From contig JAPEVC010000025.1 in NCBI GenBank assembly GCA_027946555.1, forward strand, positions 158,228 through 222,227: 64,000 nt of DNA, given 5' to 3'. The position numbers and the translations under genes were made by a program. This DNA is from Gnomoniopsis sp. IMI 355080. Taxonomy: Eukaryota; Ascomycota; Sordariomycetes; Diaporthales; Gnomoniaceae. The notes under the pieces were generated by a model. That model was given only the letters and a program-made list of their open reading frames with translations, did no database searches and had not been told where the DNA came from. Shown here in pieces: positions 12,767 through 22,914 of the stretch. Position 1 is the stretch's first letter. Each line of letters starts with the position of its first letter.

Positions 12767-13414
12767 ATGGGCCCGCTCTTCTCAACCGCCATTCGAGCCT
12801 TGTTTTTGAAAGCCGGCGCCAATTTAACGGCACAACTTGCAGCACGTTGGCACGCACAAGATCCCATCCCACAGCCAATCGATCGCCAACGTATTCTTGA
12901 GTTCGCTGTATATGGCTTTTTCCAGGCCCAGTTGGGATTCTTTTGGCACATTTTCCTGGAGCGCCTGTTCCCCAGCCGCCGGCCGTCTGACGCGCCACTC
13001 GACGCGCCTAAGGAGAAGGCGAACGACGATGAGGAGAGCCGTCTGAGCACCGAGGGGACGTCTGTCCAGCTTTTGGAAATCCTCAAATCTTCGAGAAGGG
13101 GGGTACATTGGTGGAATATTGCCGCCAAACTCATTCTTGACCAGACCATCGGCATGTTCTGCTTTTTGTCCATTTTTCTCGCCTGGACCAATTTTTTCCG
13201 CGTTGAACATATCTCCGAGATCCCGGGTATCTGGAGGGCCAAGATATTCACCATCATCTACGCCTCATGGGCGATCTGGCCTTGGGTGATGATGTTGAAC
13301 TTTGTGCTGGTGCCGGTGGAGAAACGACAATTGGTATCAGTTTGCGTCGGATTCTGCTGGAACATTGTCCTGAGTCTCCTGACCCATCCTGAACCCCCAA
13401 CCAAGCACGGCTGA
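12767..13414 (+). CDS. Mpv17/PMP22-family membrane protein
   Basis: A single exon of 215 aa. The C-terminal signature of the family is clear: WAIWPWVMMLNFVLVPVEKRQ followed by WNIVLSLL (W-x2-WP-x6-F-x2-VP-x2-R...W-N). Upstream are hydrophobic segments at about residues 43-60, 115-145 and 160-180, giving the usual four membrane spans. Between spans 2 and 3 is an unusually long acidic loop (about residues 68-98, DAPKEKANDDEESRLSTEG). Members sit in the peroxisomal or mitochondrial inner membrane and behave as channels or pores linked to redox and metabolite balance (Mpv17, PXMP2, yeast Sym1, filamentous Woronin sorting complex). Which organelle applies here cannot be decided from the sequence. 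Confidence 0.85.
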   Translation: MGPLFSTAIRALFLKAGANLTAQLAARWHAQDPIPQPIDRQRILEFAVYGFFQAQLGFFWHIFLERLFPSRRPSDAPLDAPKEKANDDEESRLSTEGTSVQLLEILKSSRRGVHWWNIAAKLILDQTIGMFCFLSIFLAWTNFFRVEHISEIPGIWRAKIFTIIYASWAIWPWVMMLNFVLVPVEKRQLVSVCVGFCWNIVLSLLTHPEPPTKHG

Positions 13415-15213
13415 GAGGGCAAGCGGAATATGAGCGTCGATATTCGTGGACAAACATTCACATCCAGGCTCATACATATGCACGGTCCAGGCTCAGCCAT
13501 CGCACTATAGCATCAACCCGCGTGGGCTGATATCTTGATTTTGTGCTTTACCTCGTGGGTAACACGCCGCTTCTGGTGGTCTTTAGCACATTGCCTGAAC
13601 CACTGGGCCTGTACTTCTTGCGCTAGTTGGCCACCTGGGTTGACTAATTCGCTGGATGCCCAATACATGCTCGCACGTGAGCAGAGCTAAGCGCCAAGAG
13701 GGAGGCTACGGTGCCCAGTTCAAAAGAAATGGAGGCCAAAAGGAGGCAGATCAGCGACGACGAAGGTTGATCGCCTCAATACCTATCTGGTTTCCGTGTC
13801 AACAAGAGCATAGTCAAACACGTTCCTGGATGATGACAGCCGTGAGCTGCGTGTTTGGTGAGTTCCCGCCTGATTTCCAATCAGGGTTGGGGTGTCAGTA
13901 CATAGGTACGCATTGCCTCAGCTGGTTTGAGCACTACATAGCCTGTATGAATAATAATATAAATACAACGCAACCCCAGATCCAGCTCAGATAGACACAC
14001 GCTGAATTTGGAGAAAGTTCCCAAACTTGGTAGACTTGGATCAGACTTGTTCAGTACGGGGATCCGGGATTGCGCCTACCACAAAGGGCAAGACCCGCAA
14101 ACGCCCTTATTGCTTGCATGCTGACAGGGTGTTTTAATGGCTCCAGAAGAGATTTCAGCTGCTGCAACTCTGGATCGCACAAGGCTGTCATCTCTTCAAG
14201 GGAAAGATCAACAGGAATACGGATGCCAGCAAGGTGCAGCCGGAGGTGCCGGAACCCATGGAGCTGCAGCAACTAGTTGTTGCCATGCATCCAGAAACCG
14301 AATCTAGACCCACTAGCGGATCTGACGTTGAAATTAACTATCCGTCCGGCTAGCTTGGCAGCCAGGCAGCCCGGTTGGTGGCCTAGGATATCGTGTACAT
14401 ACATATAGGATCCCGTCCATCATCACAGTAAAGAATATCCCCGACCGGGAGAGGATGCCCCATTTACCCACTGCAATATGCAGTTCTGCCGGGGGAGAAG
14501 CTTCCGGCGCCGATCTTACCTAGAGACGAGAAACTCCTTACTCAAGTACATTCTGATCTCAGGCAGCGATGCACACGAATGACTCTCATCCCACAGGCTG
14601 TCCAGCCTCACTCATGTAACATAGGTTCCTTTTGGCCGGGCCCCCGGGGCGAGGGTTTCCCGCAGAGCCGCGGCGGAAACTATGCTCTGTATAGTAGTGA
14701 TCGACAAACCTTGAAAGGTTCCAAGCAAGATTAAGCGATTTTGGAAGATCGATAGGCTGGAGGTTCCATGTTCTAAAGTATGCTTGGATCCGCAAGACGT
14801 CCTGAATTCGGCCGACTAGATCCAGGCATGTGGTATCGAACCTTTGCTATAGGGTCTGTCGAACCCAATGTCAAACTTTGCAATATTGGCTGACCCATGA
14901 CATTTTTGCATCACAATTGAAAGTCTTCCAGTGGTCATTGAGCTCAATGTTTTAATGGTAAACCATGAGATAAAATCAGAAAAGAAGATCCAGGCTCATC
15001 TTCCAGGGCCAAGTTGAAGTTACTAAAAGAGTGGCAGCTTGGAAGAAACGTCCAACCAAAGCATCCCCATCCACCATTTTCCAGTTTATTTCATCCCCAA
15101 TCACCAACGTAATCCAACATCAAACAGGCACATCCCTCTTCTCTGGCCCAAGCCCAAATCCGTATGTATGGGCAAGGCCATCTCTCCAAGTCACTTTCCG
15201 GCGTGTCATGAAA
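13415..15213. other. Intergenic, no gene seen
   Basis: About 1.8 kb without a supportable ORF. The right end is the 3' flank of the hydrophobin gene. Confidence 0.5.
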
Positions 15214-15810
15214 TTAGAGTCCCACGGGAGTAGTGCATAGGACTCCAAGTCCAGCCTATTCTAGATGTTAGTTATCGCTTCACTCAAATTATATCACAGA
15301 GACATGGAAACTGACCGCGCCAAGAACACAGCAGGATGGCACATCGGCTCCGCAAGCAGCAGTGTATGCCGCCGCACTGTCGGGGACAGTGGAGACTGGA
15401 AATCGTAATGTTGTCAGTATTTTTTAAACAGCTAGTAAGCAATGCATACACTGCACTGGACGAGTTGTGGAGGAGTAGATTCAGCCGTACCTGTAGTGCA
15501 TGTCACGCCGAGCACCTGGAGCACGTTGGCTTCACAGCAGTAGGCTAGGCCATACTAATTAAGTCAAGGCTTGTTAGCAACTTCATGAGACAGTGAAATT
15601 GTCATGATACGATCGATTACTTACCAGGCCGCTGCTGCATGGGTCGTAGGAGCTGGTCGAGCCACCGTCACCACCGTCACCACCGCCGTCACCACCGTCG
15701 CCGCCACCGTCGCCGCCGCCGTCGCCACCACCTCCACGCTTGCTGAGGCCCTGAGGAACAGCAAGGGCCATGGAGGCGAGAGCAGAGATGATAATAGCAG
15801 AGAAACGCAT
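15214..15810 (-). CDS. Class II hydrophobin with a Gly/Asp-repeat linker
   Basis: Four exons that no single ORF reveals: 15810-15625, 15554-15491, 15395-15316 and 15255-15214, total 123 aa. After splicing, eight cysteines appear at residues 58, 68, 69, 81, 98, 105, 106 and 117, giving C-x9-CC-x11-C-x16-C-x6-CC-x10-C, the class II hydrophobin spacing. The end, LCTTPVGL, is also typical. Residues 1-18 are a signal peptide, followed by a Lys-Arg site (residues 24-25) suitable for Kex2-type cleavage, then a GGGD/GGD repeat up to residue 50. Hydrophobins coat hyphae and spores and self-assemble at air-water interfaces. The last intron has two tandem AG candidates (CTAG and AATAG); only the second keeps frame and the eighth cysteine. 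Length is near the family norm plus the linker. Confidence 0.95.
15661..15735 (-). repeat. Coding GGN/GAC trinucleotide repeat in the hydrophobin
   Basis: The DNA is a run of CCACCGTC- and GCCGCC-type units which, read on the minus strand, encodes GGGD and GGD units at residues 26-50. Such repeats change length easily by slippage. Confidence 0.8.
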
Positions 15811-15940
15811 ATTGAAGACTGTGTGGAAGACTGGAGTTGATGGATGGAGAAGTTTTGAGGCCTGGAATGAAGAGAGATGCTTGGAGTTGTTGGTGCTGAT
15901 GAGGATGCTGGATGAGACTATCAGCGAAGGGGAGATGGCC

Positions 15941-15950
15941 ATAATTTATA
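15941..15950 (-). promoter_or_regulatory. Candidate TATA box of the hydrophobin
   Basis: TATAAATTAT reads on the minus strand about 130 bases upstream of the hydrophobin ATG. It is followed by a pyrimidine-rich leader ending in CACACAGTCTTCAAT just before the start codon, a common layout for highly expressed fungal genes. Position and match are good; function is inferred. Confidence 0.45.
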
Positions 15951-17811
15951 CTTTTGACGGCTGCTCTTCTGTTGTCCATCTTGCCTTCGAACAGCCCACT
16001 TCTCCCCTCCACACAGGTTGGTGCCCACAGGCAGTCGCGATTTGGATGTGATCTGCGATACTAGTAACTGACATCCAAGCTATGACAACGAGCAAAGCCT
16101 CGCCAGCTCGGATAAAAAGCAAGCTACATCGCTGAAGCCCCAGGAGCCACGCCATTCCGGGAAGACAAAAGACCCAGTGTGTCACCAGACCAGCATTATT
16201 TGTACAGTCCAGGGTCGAGATGAGGGCGGCTCGTCGAACAGCTCAATACGAAGACTGCATGTTGTTTCTGAAAGCAGAAGTTGATCGACGTGAGGAAGAG
16301 GCGATCATGCTCGTGGCTGGGTCCAAAGATGATTCTCGATTGGCCATTGGAGAGTTCCTCCTGCTGAAATGTACTGCCAAGGACACTTCAAGATGGTCTT
16401 CTTTCCGGCCACCCGCGTTCATGGTCCCTCACAACAGCTCACGAGTCAAAGTCGTAGCTGGAGCAGTCATCCCAAGACCACCCGCAGGTTGCGTGACATT
16501 TGGCCAAGACTCATTGTCTTTCACGATGGAGTAAGGTTTAGTGTTGTACCTAAGCTACCTAGGTACGGAACCGGCTGCAATTACCCTCCTAGGTAATTCA
16601 TAGATAACTGGTGTTTCGCAAAGACTTAACACCTGCATCAGCACCATCAGCACATTCCATTTCAATCAAATATGTAAGGCTAGCTTTGCTCATGCATAGA
16701 AACGATGCGAGAAGCTCGCACTTCCAGGGGAGCACAGAGACCGGTGAAGATGTATCAAGTGCACTTGTGCCTTCCTAGAATCACCTGGGCATCATCGGAA
16801 GTACAAAATTAATTGTGGGTCGATGGCGCTCTCTGTGTGTGTTGTCACCATACCGAACAAGACTTCTGTGGAAATGAGCTGGAAGCGCATCACTTACTTC
16901 GTAATATGCAAAGAGAGCAAACACCAGGGGCGGGGGAACAAGTTACTTCAGCCACGTCGTGTGATTTGATGATTTGATGAGAGCCGTTATGTAGGAATGC
17001 GGTGCACCTGCAGAAATCCGTTACATGCTTTCCCTACATCTTGACAGCTGAATCCGAGTGGACACCTGCAAGGTTCCTAGCTAACTTTGTTTGCAGTCGT
17101 TATGGGCTGTCTGCGGGACATGAACCCAGCTAAACATTTTCGGCTTCGCTTGACGCGGAGCGTAGACAGCCCGGTAAATAAATAGAAATTAGGTTTGTTT
17201 CTGGCAGTTCAGGCTACGACGCAAGTGACGGATGGCCCACACATGCAGGGCCAAGGGCCAGAGCTTTGGCTGTCGCCGGATGCCGGCGTACTTTGTCGGA
17301 GATGCGCGCCTACGTACCTAGGTAGTATGTATTCCGTATGCACATTGCCAGGCCCAGTCTTTTAGCCGACTGCAGCAACTATGACTTTTGTAAAGTGGAC
17401 ACACTTGTCTAGATGGCTCCGAACGTCATCGAGCATCAATATTGAGATGACCCTGAAGACCTAGCCCTCGTTTAGGATTCTTTCGGCTCACCTATGCAAT
17501 GAAAGACATGCGTTGATTCCTCCCTGCGGCCGTTGCCAATTGCCTACGGAAGTCACTGCCACAAGTTCTGATCTCGAAAAACAGAAATTAAATGCACACC
17601 ATGACCCAAATTGTTCTTTAGAAGGAAATCCTTCTTACCTATATGCAGCATCATCGCTACCGCTTCCGGTACTGTTAGGAGGCAATAATATGCCAGAGAG
17701 CGGAGTGTTATAGTCGGGGCGAAAGAAAAGGGGATCAAAGCTGAACCAGACATGTAGCGAGGATATCTGAAATACGTATCTCAGGTACCTGGGTACACTG
17801 AACGTGCCAGG

Positions 17812-17821
17812 TACCTAGGTA
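17812..17821. repeat. TACCTAGGTA palindrome cluster
   Basis: A perfect 10-bp palindrome preceded by two degenerate copies (caggtacctgggtac and ccaggtacc) within 17783-17825, giving a small array of related inverted units. Confidence 0.8.
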
Positions 17822-17958
17822 GGCATCCAACCTGGGACCTTGGAAATCATCTTGAACGATAATCCAGCTCAGTAATTATTTGGAACTTCAGCGTTACTTC
17901 TCTTCATGGTACGTATATTATGACAAGGTAGCTAGTAGCGTTGTATTCTCACTACTCT

Positions 17959-17970
17959 GGGGGGGGGGGG
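17959..17970. repeat. G12 homopolymer
   Basis: Twelve consecutive G on the plus strand in gene-free DNA. Confidence 0.9.
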
Positions 17971-18786
17971 AACTATTTTTGAGTCTGTAGTCGAGGGCTC
18001 GCGAATAGGACTAGCACCACTTTCAGAGTATTGTCCAATCACTTGTTGGCCAGTCCATACATCTCACTTTTCCCAAGTCCCTAAGATTACCTAGCTTGAA
18101 CATTGTACGACGTCTAAACCTGCTTCTGAACTCCTTGAGGATGGGAAGAGATATTAAATTGATGCAGCTGGCGGAGAATTGCATTAAGGCTCAACCAGTA
18201 ACTTCCGATGTTGCTTTTATGCTCCAGTAAGTGGCCCTGGAGGTCAATCAACCTCGTGACTGAAGCCGGAACCACTGACGGTGACCGCATTTGCAGTTGA
18301 AAGGCTGCAAAGCTTCATTCTACGCTGAAGTGAGAGAGCATTTCTGCCTCTGACGCGGTGGCTTCTCGAGGACCTAGGAGTCATCGATCGGAGCCCGAAG
18401 ACCTTGCTACCTGCCCAGATGAGGAATAGAATCGTCATTTGGCGGGTTTAAGTGCCGTCCACCAACACTTTACAGCGATTGTTGCTGACAATCATTCTAC
18501 ACGGTAAGATACAGTAACACGTGTTTGAGCACGTGGTTATTTTACTAGGTATACAGATTAGAAATACTGAATGGAGACGATGAAGAAACCCGACTCGAAG
18601 CCACATGTTTTGTCGCCAGGCGCATACATAATTCCATTCTGATTTGACTCATTAGGTGCCCAGGTGATGAGTAGCTTGCTTCGCTGCTACCTAGGTAGCA
18701 CGGTCAAATCAAAAGCCAAGGGAAGTCTGAAGCTTGTAAACACCATCAACTCAGGCGTGTCTTATGGATGCTAGGATTATGAAATC

Positions 18787-18788
<2 letters not shown>

Positions 18789-18835
<47 letters not shown>
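18789..18835. repeat. Poly-T tract of 47 nt
   Basis: An uninterrupted T run, equal to poly-A on the minus strand. It could be the tail of a decayed retroposed element on the minus strand or a slippage-expanded tract. No flanking target-site duplication is obvious. Confidence 0.9.
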
Positions 18836-18839
<4 letters not shown>

Positions 18840-20281
18840 GAGCCAGGCTTGTGTGACTCGGGATAGATGGTCCGGAGAACGACTTGAATACCTAAGTTGG
18901 TATGTTCCAGCTTTCAGCACGTCCCGTTGAACCATTAGTGGTTAATGCGCCCAAGCTTCGCGAATTGCATCCTCAAGTTGGTCTGAGCAGTGAAGCTCAT
19001 ACATGCGTCAAATTCCGCTCACTAGTCAGTTTCATTGCGTCGTATTTGGTTGTGGCACGATCTAGGTACCTACCTCGGTAGGTAGTATATGCAGTCATTC
19101 ACGAGCTGTACCTAGGTAGTAACGAACCTTGGTCCAGAACTGGGTGCCAAAAGGTGAGCTCCAACGATTGATATTACCATAGTACCGTAAATGTGTTAAT
19201 CTTTCAGTACGTCCTATAATACCTAGACGAATGGCTAAACTCATTCCATAGTTTTTCAATGGGTGTATATATCAATCAGTCATCTGCGTGTCTACGCTAC
19301 CTGAGTACCCCTCAGCCAGAGGTGCTGAAAGGCAGGCCAGACGTATGTCAGCTTTCTTCTACCCCGCCAATTTTGATTGACACTTGTCATGATGATGGCT
19401 CTCGACTAGGTTAAAACACTTTGCAAGGTTGGAATACTTGGCATTTTCCCTCCTTGATGTGGTGGTTGCAAAAGTTGTGGAACTTTGTGGCATGCTGTAA
19501 GCTTGGGATGGGAAGTATTCAATTCGTGGGTGAAGTTGTTCCAGATTCAGGTAATAGAGCTCAATGCATCATGATGAGGCAATGACTGGAATTCCTTGTT
19601 CTGTGGTAGGTGTATTAATGTTCAAATTGGCAACATGCCGAAAGCAAATGGAGAAGACATCTTCAAGCAAACCAAGAAGTCCTTCTCTGATGCCGTACCT
19701 CGTGATCATCAGACTTCTCCAGGGCTGCGATAAAATGTTTAGCTTGTCAAAGATAGAGATTTATCCTTTCGGAATCTTACATCGCCTGCTAGATATGCGA
19801 TTGCATTCCGAGATCCACAAGCTTACTTTAGGGTGTAAAATTGCACACTTGTGTCCATTGAATCTACCTGAATGCCACTGCATTCCTTTGTAGCTAGACG
19901 GTGAAGTAGACCTCTTCTGCTGCAACCCTGTTTGGAGGAACTCAATCTGTCCACCTGCTGTCCACATATATGCCTGAGTCAACAATCAGTCTCTGTTTTC
20001 TTCTTGTGAAGCCATTTTGTAGTCTATGAAAGGACTCAAGATCTCATTCACAGCGACCTAGATATACATGCATTCCCAAAGTGGAATGGCTGCACAGACA
20101 GTATGTGTAAAAGCGGGGCTCAATGTCTCTCCACACCGATAACATGCCCAGAGGGTGCAATATCCCTCCGAGCTTATCATTTTGCTGATTGACGTCCATG
20201 CCGGTTCTCGATCTACAGAGTACAGAGTTTGTGTTCTCGAACGCACATCATTCTCAAAAGCTGCTCAAATTGACACCGAAA

Positions 20282-22797
20282 ATGCCATTGATTCTTACCT
20301 GGATCATCTTTAGCCTTTCTGGCCTGACTTCGGCCCAGTTTCCGCCTAAACCACAAGGTGTCACTCATCTTCAATCCAAGTTCCACGAAAATGTCACCAT
20401 ATCTTTCAAAGAGGTCAGTCAAAAGCGCATTGGCTCTTGCCTCATGCAATCTAATATCTCTGCATTTCCGTTAACCCGTAAAACCAGCCTGGCATCTGTG
20501 AGAGGACTCCAGGGGTGAAGTCGTATGCAGGTTATGTGCATCTCCCTCCTAGCCTTCTCGATGATGTGAGCGATGTAGAGACCCAAGACTATCCCATCAA
20601 CACGTAAGTAACTCGTCTACCTTGTATATAAGAAGTTTGATCAGTTCTCACTGTTTCGACAGATTCTTTTGGTTCTTTGAGTCTAGGAATGATCCGCTCA
20701 ACGCCCCTCTAGCCATCTGGCTCAACGGGGGCCCTGGTGGCTCATCTCTAATGGGACTTCTTGAAGAAAATGGACCGTGTTTTGTAAGCGAAGACTCAAA
20801 GTCGACGTATCTCAACGAGTGGAGTTGGAACAACAACGTGAACAGTAAGTCAGCAACATATTGAAAAAAGCGCGGGCTTCCTTCGAACCATCTACCTAGA
20901 GTACCTAAGTATACTTCAACGTTCCAACTCGCCGGCGTAGCTCCTTGTCATCACCATAGCCACCAAGGCGCTGTAGTACTGGGAAACTAAGGCTTTGGGC
21001 GCGTTACTGATCCGGTGGCTTCGATATTTTAGTGCTCTACATCGATCAGCCGAATCAGGTCGGCTTTTCTTATGACAAAGCTCAGAATGGCACACTTGTC
21101 TCCAATAACGAAGGGTCCTACAAGATCGTTCCTTGGGATGACGAGTCCGACGCCCCAGCGCAAAACCTTACCACCCGTTACGGCACATTTGCAAGCCAGA
21201 AACCGTTGAACACAGCCAACACAACAGCTTTGGCAGCCCACGCTTTATGGCATTTTGCTCAAACCTGGTTCTTCGAATTCCCTCACTACAAGCCAAATAA
21301 TGATCGCATCAGTCTCTGGGCTGAGAGCTATGGAGGGTGAGTACGATGTTGTTCCCGTCAGGCCGGGCATGGAATTCACTATTCATGTCGTCCCCAGACT
21401 ATCACATGTCCAAGTTGCCTTGTGATTGTCATCTCGTTTCTGGAGCTGAAGATGCTGATTTACGCAGGCATTATGGCCCCGGAATCTTTGATTTCTTCCT
21501 CAAACAAAATCAAAAAATATCAGATGGCAGTACCGAGGAAAAACATGCCCAATACATTCACCTCGACACACTCGGAATCGTCAGTGGCCTTATCGACAGT
21601 GTAGTGCAAGGGGAATCAATTATTACCTACCCGTATAACAACGTGAGTGAATAATGAAGCTCCAATACCTTGACATATCGTCAATATGTCTCTTGCATGG
21701 TCGTCCTACTGATACGGAACAGAGCTACGGGCTCCAAGTTTTCAATCAGTCTCTACACGATGAGCTGCTCCATAATTGGACACGGCCAAATGGCTGCAAA
21801 GAACAAGTCGCAGCATGTCAGAATTCTCTAGAGCAACATGGCTTGTTGTTCATTGGTCAAGCGGCACAAGACCTTGGCGATGCTTGTGGAAAAATAGACA
21901 AGGAATGTAGATTCACACGTCCCTTCGAGATCTATCAAGATGAGGTACAGCCAGGCGCAGGCTGGTACGATGTGACGGCCCCAAAGGCTGATCCATTTCC
22001 TCCGCCGTATATGCGGGGCTTTTTGACACAGGAGTCCGTTCTGGATGCACTCGGCGTGCCTATAAATTTCGTAAGCCAAAATCATGCCGAGCTAACACAA
22101 GGCATTGAAGACTTAGTGTGACTCTCATACCCCTATCTGCTCCTGGCTGACCCACGAAATGTCACAGTCAACGAGCTCCTCTGTGGTTTCCAATGGATTC
22201 GGCGGGACCTACGACATGGTCCATGGCGGATTCCTTGATTCTATAGGCCATCTGCTTGATGCGGGAGTGAAAGTCCATATGATGTATGGTGATAGGGACT
22301 ATCCATGCAATTGGGTGGGAGGGCAAGCGGCAAGTCTTGCTGTGCCATATTCGAAAGCAGACGAGTTCGCCGCCGCCGGCTACGAGCCTATGATTACCTT
22401 GGATGGGATCAAAGGCATGACCCGGCAATATGGCAATTTCAGCTTCACCCGAGTCTTTCAAGCTGGCCATGAGGTGCCGGCCTATCAAGGACAGGCCGCC
22501 TACGAAATATTCCGCCGGGCCACGTTTGGTCTTGATGTGCCGACCGGATCATTCGTGACGGACGACAAATTCGCCACTGTAGGCCCTAGTGATGTATGGA
22601 ACATCAAGGGCGTACCACCCACTCCTCAGGAGCCAAAGTGCTATATCTTGGCGCCGATGACTTGCGTGCCAAAGATATGGGACAGTGTAATACAAGGGGC
22701 TGTTACGGTGAAGGATTGGTTTGTCGTTCAAGACCTTGAGGCCAACCATGGCAAGCCATCGGATAGTCAGTCGAACGGTGTTGTCGATGAGCTTTAA
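20282..22797 (+). CDS. Secreted serine carboxypeptidase (peptidase family S10)
   Basis: Seven exons: 20282-20413, 20488-20603, 20663-20844, 21033-21336, 21468-21642, 21723-22070 and 22168-22797, total 628 aa. Residues 1-18 form a signal peptide. The substrate-binding motif NGGPGGSS and the nucleophile motif ESYGG-HYGP (Ser242) are intact, with an intron cutting the codon for the last Gly of ESYGG. The remaining triad residues are Asp463 ([12 protein letters not shown]) and His520 ([10 protein letters not shown]). GGPGGSS replaces the more usual GGPGCSS. The protein ends in a hydrophilic tail without a clear anchor. It removes C-terminal residues from peptides in the vacuole or outside the cell; the long insert and seven introns favour the secreted type. 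It converges with the repair nuclease, the stops being only 117 bases apart. Confidence 0.93.
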
Positions 22798-22914
22798 GGC
22801 AGGTTTGTGAGGCTGATGTTTCTGCATACTAGCATGTAGGTTGTTGATAGTTGAGAGAGTCCTCTTAATCACGAGACGTCTTCGGGCACTGCCTTGGTGA
22901 TCTGCCAAGGTTCT

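Larger units (their letters stand above)
15951..20281. other. Gene-poor region of 4.3 kb
   Basis: No coding sequence could be supported on either strand; the longest ORFs are about 109 codons and look random. The stretch holds five perfect TACCTAGGTA palindromes (16556, 17315, 17812, 18688, 19109), imperfect relatives, a G12 run (17959-17970) and a 47-nt T run (18789-18835). It may include the hydrophobin upstream region and decayed repeats. Confidence 0.55.
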
